Shown here one piece after another: positions 12,798 through 20,212 of a stretch of 28,330 nucleotides of DNA. The notes beneath the pieces were generated by a model. The model had not been told where the DNA came from. It did not search any database and saw nothing but the letters and a program-made list of their open reading frames with translations. The DNA is taken from assembly GCA_964383815.1 (NCBI GenBank), contig CAYLIC010000030.1, positions 1-28,330 on the forward strand. The letters run 5' to 3'. A program made the position numbers and the translations under genes. The stretch's first letter is position 1. The number at the start of each line of letters is the position of its first letter. Source of the DNA: UBA11524 sp964383815. GTDB taxonomy: Bacteria; Bacillota; Clostridia; Christensenellales; Aristaeellaceae.

Positions 12798-14162
12798 ATG
12801 GACGAGCAGGTTTTGCGGGGCGCAACGCCGCCCAACAGCGTGGAGGCGGAGCGATCCGTTTTGGGTGCCATGCTTCAGGACAGCACGGCGGTGATGCAGG
12901 CGGCAGAGGTGCTGACGGCGGAGGACTTCTATCAGCCCCAGCACCGGGAGATTTTCGACTGCATGATGAAGCTGTTCCGGGAGCAAAGCCCGGTGGACAT
13001 CATCACCGTGGACAGCGAGCTGACCCGCCGCGGCACCCTGGAGGGCGTGGGCGGCACGGCATACATTATTGAGCTGAGCCAGTTTGTGCCCACCACAGCC
13101 AACGTGAAGGCATACATTGGCCTGGTGGCAGAGAAATCCACCCTGCGCAGGCTGATTCAGGCCTCCCAGAGCATTTCCCAGGAGTGCTTCAGCCAGCAGA
13201 ACCCCCTGCAGGAAACCCTGAACCATGCGGAGAAGGCCATCTTCGACATTGTGATGAAACGCTCCAGCGGTGACAGCCTGGTGCATGTGAAGGACGTGCT
13301 GTACAACACCTATGCCAACATTGAGGAGCTGAGCAAGCTCAAGGGCAAGATCAGCGGCGTTCCCACGGGCTTCACCATGCTGGACAACATGCTCACCGGC
13401 CTCCACGGCGGCGAGCTGATTATCCTGGGTGCACGCCCGTCCATGGGCAAGACCTCCCTGGCCATGAACATCGCGGCCCACGCGTCCCTCTCGGCGGGCA
13501 AGTCCGTGGCGGTGTTCAGCCTGGAAATGCCCCGGGAGCAAATCGCCCTGCGCGTGCTGTGCTCCGATGCCCGGGTGGACATGCAGAAGGTGCGCCAGGG
13601 CAACCTGTCCGGCGAGGACTGGATGCGCCTGGCCAAGTCCATCGGCCCCATGTCCAATGCGCCCCTGTACATTGACGATACCGCAGGCATTACCCCGTCA
13701 CAGCTGCGCTCCCGCTGCCGAAGGCTGATGATGGATCACGGCCTGGATTTGATTGTGCTGGACTATCTGGGCCTGATGCACGCTGATACCCGGGTGGAAA
13801 ACCGCCAGCAGGAGGTGAGCGAAATCAGCCGCCAGCTGAAGGCCATTGCCCTGGAGCTGAAGGTGCCGCTGCTGGCCTGCGCCCAGCTGAGCCGCGCCAA
13901 TACCGCCCGTGTGGACAAACGGCCTGCCCTGAGCGACCTGCGCGACTCCGGCTCCATCGAGCAGGATGCCGATGTGGTGATGTTCATCCACCGGGAAGGG
14001 TATTATGATCCGAACTGCGAAGAAAAGAACGTGGGCGAGATTATCGTAACCAAGCAGAGAAACGGCCCCCTGGGCACGGTGAAGGTTGCCTGGCTGAGCG
14101 AATACACCACCTATGCCAACCTGGCACCCGAGGCCGGCAGCTATGGCGACGCGCCCTTCTGA
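12798..14162 (+). CDS. dnaB: Replicative DNA helicase DnaB
   Basis: Hexameric replicative helicase (454 residues, typical length) that unwinds DNA at the fork and recruits primase. The N-terminal helical domain begins after PPNSVEAERSVLGAML (11-26). The RecA-like ATPase domain has Walker A GARPSMGKTS (211-220), the following SLEMPREQIALRVL helicase motif, Walker B LDLIVLDYLGL (316-326), SDLRDSGSIEQDADVVMFIHR and a C-terminal KQRNGPLGTVKVAWLSEYT. The ATG has GGAGGTGAAGGAG ahead of it. That Shine-Dalgarno begins right where a palindromic repeat array ends, so an mRNA crossing the array would carry stacked hairpins just upstream of the ribosome-binding site. The rplI-dnaB order is conserved in Bacillota. 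Confidence 0.97.
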   Translation: MDEQVLRGATPPNSVEAERSVLGAMLQDSTAVMQAAEVLTAEDFYQPQHREIFDCMMKLFREQSPVDIITVDSELTRRGTLEGVGGTAYIIELSQFVPTTANVKAYIGLVAEKSTLRRLIQASQSISQECFSQQNPLQETLNHAEKAIFDIVMKRSSGDSLVHVKDVLYNTYANIEELSKLKGKISGVPTGFTMLDNMLTGLHGGELIILGARPSMGKTSLAMNIAAHASLSAGKSVAVFSLEMPREQIALRVLCSDARVDMQKVRQGNLSGEDWMRLAKSIGPMSNAPLYIDDTAGITPSQLRSRCRRLMMDHGLDLIVLDYLGLMHADTRVENRQQEVSEISRQLKAIALELKVPLLACAQLSRANTARVDKRPALSDLRDSGSIEQDADVVMFIHREGYYDPNCEEKNVGEIIVTKQRNGPLGTVKVAWLSEYTTYANLAPEAGSYGDAPF

Positions 14163-14189
14163 TGCGCGGAGGCTCTGCAGCGGACACCG

Positions 14190-14238
14190 GTCAAGGGCAC
14201 TGCCCTTGACAGTCCCGCTTAAGGGGATTTCATCCCTT
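14190..14238 (+). repeat. Hairpin-repeat island 4 (forward copies only)
   Basis: A palindrome of 10-bp arms (GTCAAGGGCA/TGCCCTTGAC, 14190-14210) is followed by linker AGTCCCGCTT and a weaker hairpin AAGGG/CCCTT (14221-14238). The sequence continues into AATCCCGTTCGCATGTGCG, the same junction type seen at the core side of the other islands. No reverse copies follow. Confidence 0.75.
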
Positions 14239-14334
14239 GTGAATCCCGTTCGCATGTGCGACCCGGGCGAGCGGAGCTGGAGGACGTGCTGGTTGCTGAT
14301 TTCATAGATTGATTGACTTGGAGGAGGATTCCCC

Positions 14335-15288
14335 GTGGAACAGATGACGGTATCACAGCTGGTGAAGGACATGCGGTTTGAAGGCTTTCTGCTGGTGCGC
14401 TCCAGCGACCAGCGCACAGGCAGCAACGGCAGCCGCTATCTGGACATGAACCTGACCGACCGCACAGGGGAAATCAACTGCAAGGTGTGGGACGGCAATG
14501 TGCAGCCGCCGCCTGCCGGCACGGTGATCAAGGTGCGAGGCCTGGTGCAGGAGTACAACGGCCGCCTGCAGCTGCGGGTGGAGCGCCTGCGGGCCTCCAC
14601 GGCGGAGGACGACATCGACCTGTCCCGCCTGGTGCCCTGCGCGCCGGAAAGCCCGGAGAAAATGCGCACGGAGATTGACGATACCATTGACCGCTTCAAG
14701 AGCGAGGATTTGCAGAAGATTGTCCGGGAGATGCTGCGCCTGGCAGGCGACAGGCTGGAATGGTTCCCGGCGGCACAGCGGCTCCACCATGCGGAGCGAA
14801 GCGGCCTGCTGCACCACACCACCGGCATGCTGCGCACGGCGGAGCACATCATTGAGGCCTACCCCTGGCTGAACGGCGACCTGCTCCGGGCTGGGGTGAT
14901 TCTCCACGACCTGAGCAAGATTACCGAAATGAAGAGCGATGAAATGGGCAACGTGACCGACTACACCAGGGACGGACTGCTGATTGGCCACCTGGTGCGG
15001 GGCGTGGCAACCCTGGCACAGGCCGCGAAGAACGTGGGCGTGGAGGGTGAAATGGTGGTGCTCCTGGAGCACATGATCATCAGCCACCATGGTGAAGCCC
15101 AGTTTGGCTCGCCCCGGATGCCCATGTTCCCGGAGGCCGAGGTGCTCCACTGGATTGACCTGCTGGACGCCCGGATGAATGAAATGCAGGGTGTGATGGA
15201 TCGCACACCGGCAGGCGCCTTCTCCGAAAAGATATGGAGCCTGGAGCGCCGGCTGTATCACCCGCAATACGAAAACCTGCCGGAATAA
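14335..15288 (+). CDS. yhaM: YhaM-type 3'-5' exoribonuclease
   Basis: Metal-dependent 3'-5' exoribonuclease of the YhaM family, 317 residues (the usual length), acting in cytoplasmic RNA turnover. An N-terminal OB fold (about 5-88: GSRYLDMNLTDRTGEINCKV, VIKVRGLVQEYNGRLQLRV) is followed by an HD phosphohydrolase domain with HH at 160-161 (SGLLHHTTGMLR), the HD pair at 191-192 (AGVILHDLSKITEM), His at LIGHLVRG and IISHHGE, and the closing Asp in LHWIDLLDARM. The start codon is GTG, 7 nt after GGAGGAGGA. It lies downstream of dnaB across a small repeat island and ahead of a lipoprotein gene. No terminator is visible on either side. Confidence 0.93.
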   Translation: MEQMTVSQLVKDMRFEGFLLVRSSDQRTGSNGSRYLDMNLTDRTGEINCKVWDGNVQPPPAGTVIKVRGLVQEYNGRLQLRVERLRASTAEDDIDLSRLVPCAPESPEKMRTEIDDTIDRFKSEDLQKIVREMLRLAGDRLEWFPAAQRLHHAERSGLLHHTTGMLRTAEHIIEAYPWLNGDLLRAGVILHDLSKITEMKSDEMGNVTDYTRDGLLIGHLVRGVATLAQAAKNVGVEGEMVVLLEHMIISHHGEAQFGSPRMPMFPEAEVLHWIDLLDARMNEMQGVMDRTPAGAFSEKIWSLERRLYHPQYENLPE

Positions 15289-15352
15289 CGGCATGAAATG
15301 CAAGGCCTGACACGTTTACATGACGGAAACAGGAATGTAGGAGGGAACGATC

Positions 15353-16183
15353 ATGAAAAAGCGGATTTTCTTGGCCCTGATGCTCTTTGCCTGCGTGTGC
15401 CTGCTGTGCGCCTGCCAGTCCAAGGGCAGCAACATCACCGTGGCGGAAAAGCCTGCGCCCCAGGCCACGCAAAACCTGGGCACCGTGGCGAACCCTGCCA
15501 CGGACGCGCCTGCCGACTACGATTACGACACTGGCAGCTACGATCCCACCCTTGAGGAGGATTTGGGCGGCGACCTGGGCGACTTTGCCTCAGTTGCCAC
15601 GGATGTGCCTGCCACTGAGGTACCCACCCTGCGGAGCGAGTATGCCGGTGCAACCCCCGTGCTGCTTGACCCCATTGACAAGCCCACGCCCACCCCTGTG
15701 CCGCCCATTACCTTCACCCACCAGACCTACGAGGCCACAAAGCTCCACCTGACCTTTGATGCGCCTTCCGGCTGGGTGGTGGACGACACTGTGGCGGACA
15801 CCTACATCCTGGCCAACCCTGACCCCAGCATGAGCTACACCGCTACCCTGACGGTGACGGCAACCGCCGTATCCAGCCAGATGGACAAATCGGCGCTGAC
15901 CGGCCAGGTGAATGCCATGCTGGACAGCATTAAGGCGGACAGCATGGTCAGCAGCTTCTCTCCCTCCCGGGTGGATGCCCGCACGCTGATGGATCAGACC
16001 GGCATGTATGCCAACTACACCGCCAAGCTGGACGGCGGTGTGGAGATTGCCGGGCGCGTGCAGGCCGCCTGCGTGAACAAGGTGCTGTACACCGTGCATA
16101 TCACCTATCCTCTGGAGTATAGGGACACCTATGTGAGGCAGGTGTACAACACCCTGCGCGATACCATTAAGGTGACCCAGTGA
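15353..16183 (+). CDS. Lipoprotein of unknown function
   Basis: Predicted exported lipoprotein of 276 residues. The type II signal peptide is clear: MKKR, a hydrophobic core, and a lipobox LCAC ending at Cys21. Residues 22-125 are a low-complexity Pro/Thr/Ala/Asp linker with repeated acidic stretches and PTPTPVPP. The folded part, about 128-275, starts at TFDAPSGWVVDD, is rich in beta strands and alternating Thr/Val, and resembles PsbP/DUF-type extracytoplasmic domains of gut Clostridia only in general character. I cannot assign a family with confidence. AGGAGGG precedes the ATG. Its stop codon overlaps the start of the next gene by one base (TGATG), so the two are translationally coupled. 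Confidence 0.8.
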   Translation: MKKRIFLALMLFACVCLLCACQSKGSNITVAEKPAPQATQNLGTVANPATDAPADYDYDTGSYDPTLEEDLGGDLGDFASVATDVPATEVPTLRSEYAGATPVLLDPIDKPTPTPVPPITFTHQTYEATKLHLTFDAPSGWVVDDTVADTYILANPDPSMSYTATLTVTATAVSSQMDKSALTGQVNAMLDSIKADSMVSSFSPSRVDARTLMDQTGMYANYTAKLDGGVEIAGRVQAACVNKVLYTVHITYPLEYRDTYVRQVYNTLRDTIKVTQ

Positions 16184-16623
16184 TGACGGAGCGCACCCGG
16201 CAGGCCCTGCAAAACTTTGCTGCCGGGTACTGCTGCGCCCAGTCCGTTGCCATGGCCTATGCGGACGCAATGGGCATGACGGAGGAGCAGGCGGCCCGGG
16301 TGTCCGTGGGCTTTGGCGCGGGCATTGGGCGCATGCGCGGCAACTGTGGCGCCTTTTCCGTGGCGGTGATGGTCTGCGGCTTTCTGGAGCCATCCGGCCA
16401 CACCCCTGAGGGACGCGCCCCGGTGTATGCCCGGGTGCAGGAGGTTCACCGGGCGTTTGCAGAAAAGTGCGGCAGCGTTTCCTGCGGGGAGCTGCTGCGG
16501 CGGCACCCCAAGGCCGGCATGCCTGTGCCGGAGGCGCGCACACCGGCCTACTATGCCTCGCGCCCCTGTGCCAGGGTGATTCTGCAGGCCTGCAGAATCA
16601 TTGAGGAGCAAATGCGGAAATGA
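16183..16623 (+). CDS. C_GCAxxG_C_C family putative redox protein
   Basis: Small soluble protein of 146 residues belonging to the C_GCAxxG_C_C family, named for its spaced cysteines and commonly found in anaerobes. Seen here are GYCCAQSV (near residue 16), RGNCGAFSVAVMVCG, CGSVSCGELL and RPCARVILQAC; the first motif has Cys-Cys-Ala in place of the usual Gly-Cys-Ala. The pattern suggests a bound metal cluster or a disulfide redox role, but the biochemical function is not known. The ATG at 16183 lies 8 nt after AAGGTG; a GTG one codon earlier is possible. It is coupled to the upstream lipoprotein gene and closed by a strong terminator. Confidence 0.85.
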   Translation: MTERTRQALQNFAAGYCCAQSVAMAYADAMGMTEEQAARVSVGFGAGIGRMRGNCGAFSVAVMVCGFLEPSGHTPEGRAPVYARVQEVHRAFAEKCGSVSCGELLRRHPKAGMPVPEARTPAYYASRPCARVILQACRIIEEQMRK

Positions 16624-16625
16624 CC

Positions 16626-16662
16626 ATCAGCCGGATGCGGCCTTGCATCCGGCTGATATTTT
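16626..16662 (+). terminator. Terminator between convergent genes
   Basis: A perfect 13-bp stem (16626-16638 with 16645-16657) with a 6-nt loop is followed by ATTTT. It ends the rightward lipoprotein operon; on the other strand it lacks a T tract, so its use by the leftward CAP gene is less certain. Confidence 0.88.
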
Positions 16663-16666
16663 GTGC

Positions 16667-17395
16667 TTACCTGGCGAAGAGCTGCGTTACATACACATAC
16701 CCCTGGGCATCATAGCACACGCCGATGCCCACCCGCGTCCAGCTGGCGGAAAGGATGTTCCGCCGGTGCCCATCGGAGGACATGAAGGCCGCCTGGGCCT
16801 TGGTGATGTTGGCATGGTGGGCAATGTTTTCTCCGGCGGCGGAAAAGCTGTAGCCAAAGTGCCGGAGCATTTCACTGGGAGAGCCATAGGTGGGCGACTG
16901 GTGGGCGAAATATCCCCTGTCCCGCATGTCCTCCGCCTTGATGCGGGCAATGCGGGAAAGCTCCGCATCCAGGGGCAGGGAAGGCAGGCCGTTGGCTTTT
17001 CTGTCACTGTTTAGCAAATTCCATGCACTTTGCTCTTGCATAGAGATGGAAACAGTAGTATAATCATCATCCGATGAAGGAGCCATTGTGGCGGTGGGCC
17101 TTGGGCCGGGTGTGGCGGTTTGCTGGGGCGCCTGCGTGGGTGCGGGCGTTTCCTGTGGAGCAAAAGTGGTATCACAAGGCTCGTTTGTGGGTTCGGGCGT
17201 GGAATTTGGGGCGCTGACACTGCCGAAATTGCCGGATTCGGGCGGCAGAGTGGTAGAAACGTCCTGCCGGCACTGAATCGGGTGGCGGTTGGGCCATCCG
17301 GCATAGCCAAACTGCGAGGCGGCTCCCTGGGCAGATGCGGTGGCGCTGAAAAGCAGCGCGGCGGACAAGGCTGTCGTAAAGTATCTCTTGAACAT
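16667..17395 (-). CDS. Secreted CAP/SCP-domain protein (YkwD-like)
   Basis: Predicted secreted protein of 242 residues. A signal peptide (MFKRYFTTALSAALLFSATASA) is followed by a Pro/Thr-rich linker to about residue 115 and a C-terminal CAP domain (about 120-242). Within the CAP domain are LLNSDRKANGLPSLPLDAEL, ARIKAEDMRDRGYFAHQSPT, the catalytic-like GENIAHH, the SSDGHRRNIL signature and a final GIGVCYDAQGYVYVTQLFA strand. Bacterial CAP proteins of this kind are linked to the cell surface and spores; their activity is poorly known. Three start codons lie close together; the ATG at 17395 gives 8 nt after GGAGG, the one at 17398 gives 5. A palindrome at 17418-17437 lies in its promoter region. 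Confidence 0.88.
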   Translation of the reverse strand: MFKRYFTTALSAALLFSATASAQGAASQFGYAGWPNRHPIQCRQDVSTTLPPESGNFGSVSAPNSTPEPTNEPCDTTFAPQETPAPTQAPQQTATPGPRPTATMAPSSDDDYTTVSISMQEQSAWNLLNSDRKANGLPSLPLDAELSRIARIKAEDMRDRGYFAHQSPTYGSPSEMLRHFGYSFSAAGENIAHHANITKAQAAFMSSDGHRRNILSASWTRVGIGVCYDAQGYVYVTQLFAR

Positions 17396-17417
17396 CATGT
17401 TCACCTCCGTATCTATT

Positions 17418-17437
17418 ACGATTCTGTTACGAATCGT
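17418..17437. promoter_or_regulatory. Palindromic operator candidate upstream of the CAP gene
   Basis: ACGATTC and GAATCGT (7 bp, perfect) are separated by 6 bp and extendable by a wobble and an A-T pair. On the minus strand a TTGTCA -35-like box precedes the palindrome and a weak TAATAG follows it 18 bp later, so the palindrome would fill the spacer of the CAP promoter. It also lies upstream of the rightward promoter near 17474. Confidence 0.45.
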
Positions 17438-17473
17438 GACAAAAGTTTAATACCCGAAAGGCCCCGGGTCAAG

Positions 17474-17479
17474 TATAAT
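17474..17479 (+). promoter_or_regulatory. -10 box for the zinc-ribbon/metallophosphoesterase pair
   Basis: A perfect TATAAT lies 71 bp before the next rightward gene. No convincing -35 is found 16-18 bp upstream, so it may need an activator. Confidence 0.45.
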
Positions 17480-17550
17480 GGCAAGTGCCTGCCATGGAAA
17501 GCTGTGGCAGGAGAAAACCTACGAATCAACGTTGAGGAGGAGTCCATCCC

Positions 17551-17961
17551 ATGAAGCTGGTTAAATGCCCCCGTTGCGAACTGAACTACATCACCGAGGA
17601 GGAGCGCTACTGCAAGGTGTGCCTGCGGGAAATGAAGGGCGATGCACCCCGGGAGGAGATTGAGCTGTGCAGCGTGTGCAACGAGGCGCCTGCCCTGCCC
17701 GGCAAGGATGTGTGCCTGTTCTGCCTGAAGGAGATGAACGCCGGCGCCCAGGCTGATGACAGCCAGGAGAATGAGAGCGCGGTGGACCCTGCCTCCATTG
17801 GCGGCATGGACTCCGTGAGCACCATGGACGAGATCATCCCCGAGGTGGACGACGATATTCCCAGCCAGGAGTTTGGGGAAATTGAAAGCGAGCTGAGCCT
17901 GGAAAGCGTGCGGGAGGAAGAGGAGCAAAGCAACGACGCGGAGGACGAGGACGACCAGTGA
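17551..17961 (+). CDS. Zinc-ribbon protein with acidic tail
   Basis: A 136-residue protein of no family I recognise. The first 60 residues hold four CxxC knuckles: Cys6/9, Cys21/24, Cys40/43 and Cys55/58, which would make two tandem zinc ribbons of very similar layout (CPRC...YCKVCLREMK, then CSVC...VCLFCLKEMN). The remaining half is low-complexity and strongly acidic (many Glu/Asp, ending EEEEQSNDAEDEDDQ), suggesting a disordered tail that may bind a basic partner. GAGGAGGAG lies 9 nt before the ATG. It is 15 bp upstream of a metallophosphoesterase gene and almost certainly in the same operon. A role as a metal-binding adaptor is a guess. Confidence 0.78.
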   Translation: MKLVKCPRCELNYITEEERYCKVCLREMKGDAPREEIELCSVCNEAPALPGKDVCLFCLKEMNAGAQADDSQENESAVDPASIGGMDSVSTMDEIIPEVDDDIPSQEFGEIESELSLESVREEEEQSNDAEDEDDQ

Positions 17962-17976
17962 CGGAAGGGTGAAAGC

Positions 17977-18678
17977 ATGAAACTCTTTGCCATTGGCGAC
18001 CTGCACCTGCCCGGCGGCGATGACAAACCCATGAATGTTTTCGGCACCCACTGGGACGGGCACTTCCAGCGCATTTGCCAGGACTGGCAGGCCAGGGTGT
18101 CCCCGGAGGATGCGGTGCTGATCCCGGGAGATATTTCCTGGGCCATGCAGCTGGAGCATGCCGTGCCCGACCTGCAGGACATTGCCCGGCTGCCGGGCAG
18201 GAAAATCATCCTGAAGGGCAACCACGACTATTGGTGGAACACCCTCAGCCAGGTGAAAAGCGCCCTGCCGGACAGCATGGAGGCCATTCAGCACAGCGCC
18301 ATTGACCTGGGATGCGCCGTGGTGTGCGGCACCAGGGGATGGAACATCCCCGCCGGGGAAACGGCGCTGCCCCCGGGGGACATGAAAATATACAGCCGGG
18401 AGCTTATCCGGCTGGAGCTGGCCTTGCAGGAGGCCATGAGGATGAAGGGTGACAGGCCCCTGGTGGTGATGATGCATTACCCGCCCCTGTATGCCCTGGA
18501 GCGGGACACGGGCTTCACTGCGGTGCTGGAAAAATACCCGGTGCACACGGTGGTGTATGGCCACCTGCACGGCGCAGGCATCAAGGCCCGGTTCTGCGGT
18601 GAGCAGCGCGGCATCCGCTACAGGCTGGTGAGCTGCGACGGGCTGGACTTCTCCCTGGCGGAAGTGCCGCTGGGGTAG
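17977..18678 (+). CDS. Calcineurin-like metallophosphoesterase
   Basis: Soluble metallophosphoesterase of 233 residues. The five metal-binding blocks are visible in order: GDLHLPGG (Asp8, His10), IPGDISW, KGNHDYWW, MMHYPP and the final YGHLHG. This set matches small Bacillota phosphoesterases of the YmdB/YkuE-like superfamily, but the substrate cannot be read from the sequence. GGAAGGGTGAAAG precedes the ATG. It is paired with the zinc-ribbon gene just upstream and closed by a strong terminator. It is complete, with no missing residue in the active site. Confidence 0.9.
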   Translation: MKLFAIGDLHLPGGDDKPMNVFGTHWDGHFQRICQDWQARVSPEDAVLIPGDISWAMQLEHAVPDLQDIARLPGRKIILKGNHDYWWNTLSQVKSALPDSMEAIQHSAIDLGCAVVCGTRGWNIPAGETALPPGDMKIYSRELIRLELALQEAMRMKGDRPLVVMMHYPPLYALERDTGFTAVLEKYPVHTVVYGHLHGAGIKARFCGEQRGIRYRLVSCDGLDFSLAEVPLG

Positions 18679-18728
18679 TTCTTATTTCTTTGTTACAGAA
18701 AATTTTTTATTTTTGTCACAAATGGCTG

Positions 18729-18761
18729 AAAAGCGTCCGGATTTGCTCCGGGCGCTTTTTT
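18729..18761 (+). terminator. Terminator after the metallophosphoesterase gene
   Basis: A 13-bp stem (18729-18741 with 18747-18759, one T-G wobble) with a TTTGC loop merges into a run of six T. Confidence 0.93.
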
Positions 18762-18884
18762 CAAACACAAAATACAGGATTAGGCGAACATGAAACCACA
18801 AAAGAGAAACAAAGTTATTGCAAATATATTAAGAATCAAAGAAAAACGCGAAATATGTTGCTTCCTGGAAAAGAAACGGGAAAC

Positions 18885-18903
18885 CTTGCAACACTCTTGC
18901 AAG
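18885..18903. promoter_or_regulatory. Palindrome overlapping the mraZ -35 box
   Basis: CTTGCAA and TTGCAAG form a perfect 7-bp inverted repeat with a CACTC centre. The right arm contains the entire -35 hexamer, the classic position for a repressor site. The regulator is unknown. Confidence 0.5.
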
Positions 18904-18925
18904 AAAAATAAAGGTGGGGTATAAT
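18897..18925 (+). promoter_or_regulatory. Strong promoter of the mraZ/dcw operon
   Basis: TTGCAA (18897-18902), a 17-bp spacer and a perfect TATAAT (18920-18925) make the best promoter in the window. The 120 bp upstream (18762-18884) is A-rich and contains no gene I can support. Transcription would start near 18932, 30-40 bases before mraZ. Confidence 0.85.
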
Positions 18926-18965
18926 GGTTCCACCGTGAGAAAAAAGGGCGACAAGGTGGTGAGAA

Positions 18966-19550
18966 GTGGTGACCAGCGAGATGGACGGGAAGAACGTGAC
19001 CGGGGAGAAGCTGGAAGAAACTGCTTCTCAACCGGCGCTGACGGAGGAGGACAAGTGCCTGCTGGACAGGTACAGCCGCACATTCATCGGCTCCTACTCC
19101 CACTCGCTGGACGCCAAAGGGCGCCTGGTGGTGCCGCTGGCCTTCCGGGAAGGCCTGGGGGACACCTTCTGCATTGCTCCTTCCTACGATTTCGAATCCA
19201 TTGCCCTTTACCCCAACCTGATGTGGGCCAGGATGCGCGACCACTATGAGCAGCTCAGCCACATGAACAGCGCGCTGAAGGGTTACCTGGAGCAGATGGA
19301 CGCCCTGTCCTACCGGGATCAGGAGTGCGACAACCAGGGCCGCGTGCTGCTGCCGGCGAAGATCCGCAGCTGCATCCTGGGGGATGACAAGGATGTGGAC
19401 ATCACCGGCGCCAACGATCATGTGCGCGTGGTGGTGCATGTGGCTGCCGAGGAGCAGTTCAAGCAGTTCAAGGCAAACCTGCCCGGCATACTGGAGAACA
19501 TCAGCATGCTGGAAATGAAAATGGCTGGTTCTTTCAGCTGCAAGGAGTGA
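18966..19550 (+). CDS. mraZ: Transcriptional regulator MraZ, N-terminally extended
   Basis: MraZ, the DNA-binding regulator at the head of the division and cell-wall cluster. Two SpoVT-AbrB-like halves are present: FIGSYSHSLDAKGRLVVPL at about 40-58 and ECDNQGRVLLPAKIR later. The protein is 194 residues instead of about 143: some 38 acidic residues precede the point where MraZ normally starts (FIGxYxH). No ATG, GTG or TTG in frame lies close to that point, so the extension seems real. The start is GTG at 18966 or 18969, after AAGGTGGTGAG; an ATG five codons later lacks a Shine-Dalgarno. AAGGTGGTGA and AAGTGGTGA lie 11 bp apart at the start codon and resemble direct-repeat MraZ boxes, so autoregulation is possible (inference). 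Confidence 0.9.
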   Translation: MVTSEMDGKNVTGEKLEETASQPALTEEDKCLLDRYSRTFIGSYSHSLDAKGRLVVPLAFREGLGDTFCIAPSYDFESIALYPNLMWARMRDHYEQLSHMNSALKGYLEQMDALSYRDQECDNQGRVLLPAKIRSCILGDDKDVDITGANDHVRVVVHVAAEEQFKQFKANLPGILENISMLEMKMAGSFSCKE

Positions 19551-19557
19551 ATAAGCT

Positions 19558-20166
19558 ATGTTGCCGATCCCTCGCATATTCAAAAGGCGTGCACGCTTTG
19601 TAGGCCAGGGGTTTCGGACGGGCAATTATGCAAGGCCTGCGCCCAGGGCGCTCCGGTGCGAGCGAATGACGAGCAGCGTTGACCTGCCCTTCATGGAAGC
19701 GGAGAGCGTTTTCGATGCCTCCACCATGGGTGCTGCCCGGCAGCGCGCCCGCCGCAGCGACAGGTATCGCCCGGCGGTGGGCACCCACGACACGGGCCGC
19801 GTGCCTGCCGTGGGCCACGAGGGCATGAGCGGCCCTGCCGCCTGCGCCGCGCTGATGTGCCTGATTGCCGTGCTGGGCATTGCCTGCCTGGTGGGTCGCA
19901 GCGGGGTGATTGAGGCCGGAAAAAAGGCCAACGACCTGCAAAAGCGCATTGAGGATGTAACCCTGAGCAACGAAAGCCTGGAAACTCAGCTGGCGATTTC
20001 CGCCTCCGAGGTGAATGTTGGCTATGAGGCGGTGCAGCTGGGCATGATTTCCGCCAAGGGTGTGGATGTCATCTACCTCTCCGGCCCGGATGATGCCGTG
20101 CTGAAGCTGGCTGGCAGCGCCACATCCATGACCAGCGAATATCTGGCGACCATACTGGGAGATTGA
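19558..20166 (+). CDS. ftsL: FtsL-like division protein
   Basis: Bitopic membrane protein of 202 residues, assigned to FtsL/DivIC-type septal proteins from topology and position rather than sequence identity. It has an unusually long basic cytoplasmic N-terminus (about 90 residues, rich in Arg), one transmembrane helix (AACAALMCLIAVLGIACLVG, about 95-114), then a heptad-like coiled-coil segment (KANDLQKRIEDVTLSNESLE) and a short periplasmic tail. In the complex with FtsB and FtsI it would activate septal peptidoglycan synthesis. AAGGAG precedes the ATG, with only 7 bp after the mraZ stop. The rsmH gene normally between mraZ and ftsL is absent. The usual FtsL is about 100-130 residues, so the N-terminal tail is an oddity. 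Confidence 0.7.
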   Translation: MLPIPRIFKRRARFVGQGFRTGNYARPAPRALRCERMTSSVDLPFMEAESVFDASTMGAARQRARRSDRYRPAVGTHDTGRVPAVGHEGMSGPAACAALMCLIAVLGIACLVGRSGVIEAGKKANDLQKRIEDVTLSNESLETQLAISASEVNVGYEAVQLGMISAKGVDVIYLSGPDDAVLKLAGSATSMTSEYLATILGD

Positions 20167-20212
20167 GCAATCGGTCTCCCGTTTTGGAATTTTTGCGAAT
20201 CTGGAGGATGGG

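Noticed and set aside
18690..18911. Open frame of 73 codons upstream of mraZ
   Set aside because: It runs through the terminator at 18729-18761 and the mraZ -35 box and has low-complexity A-rich content.
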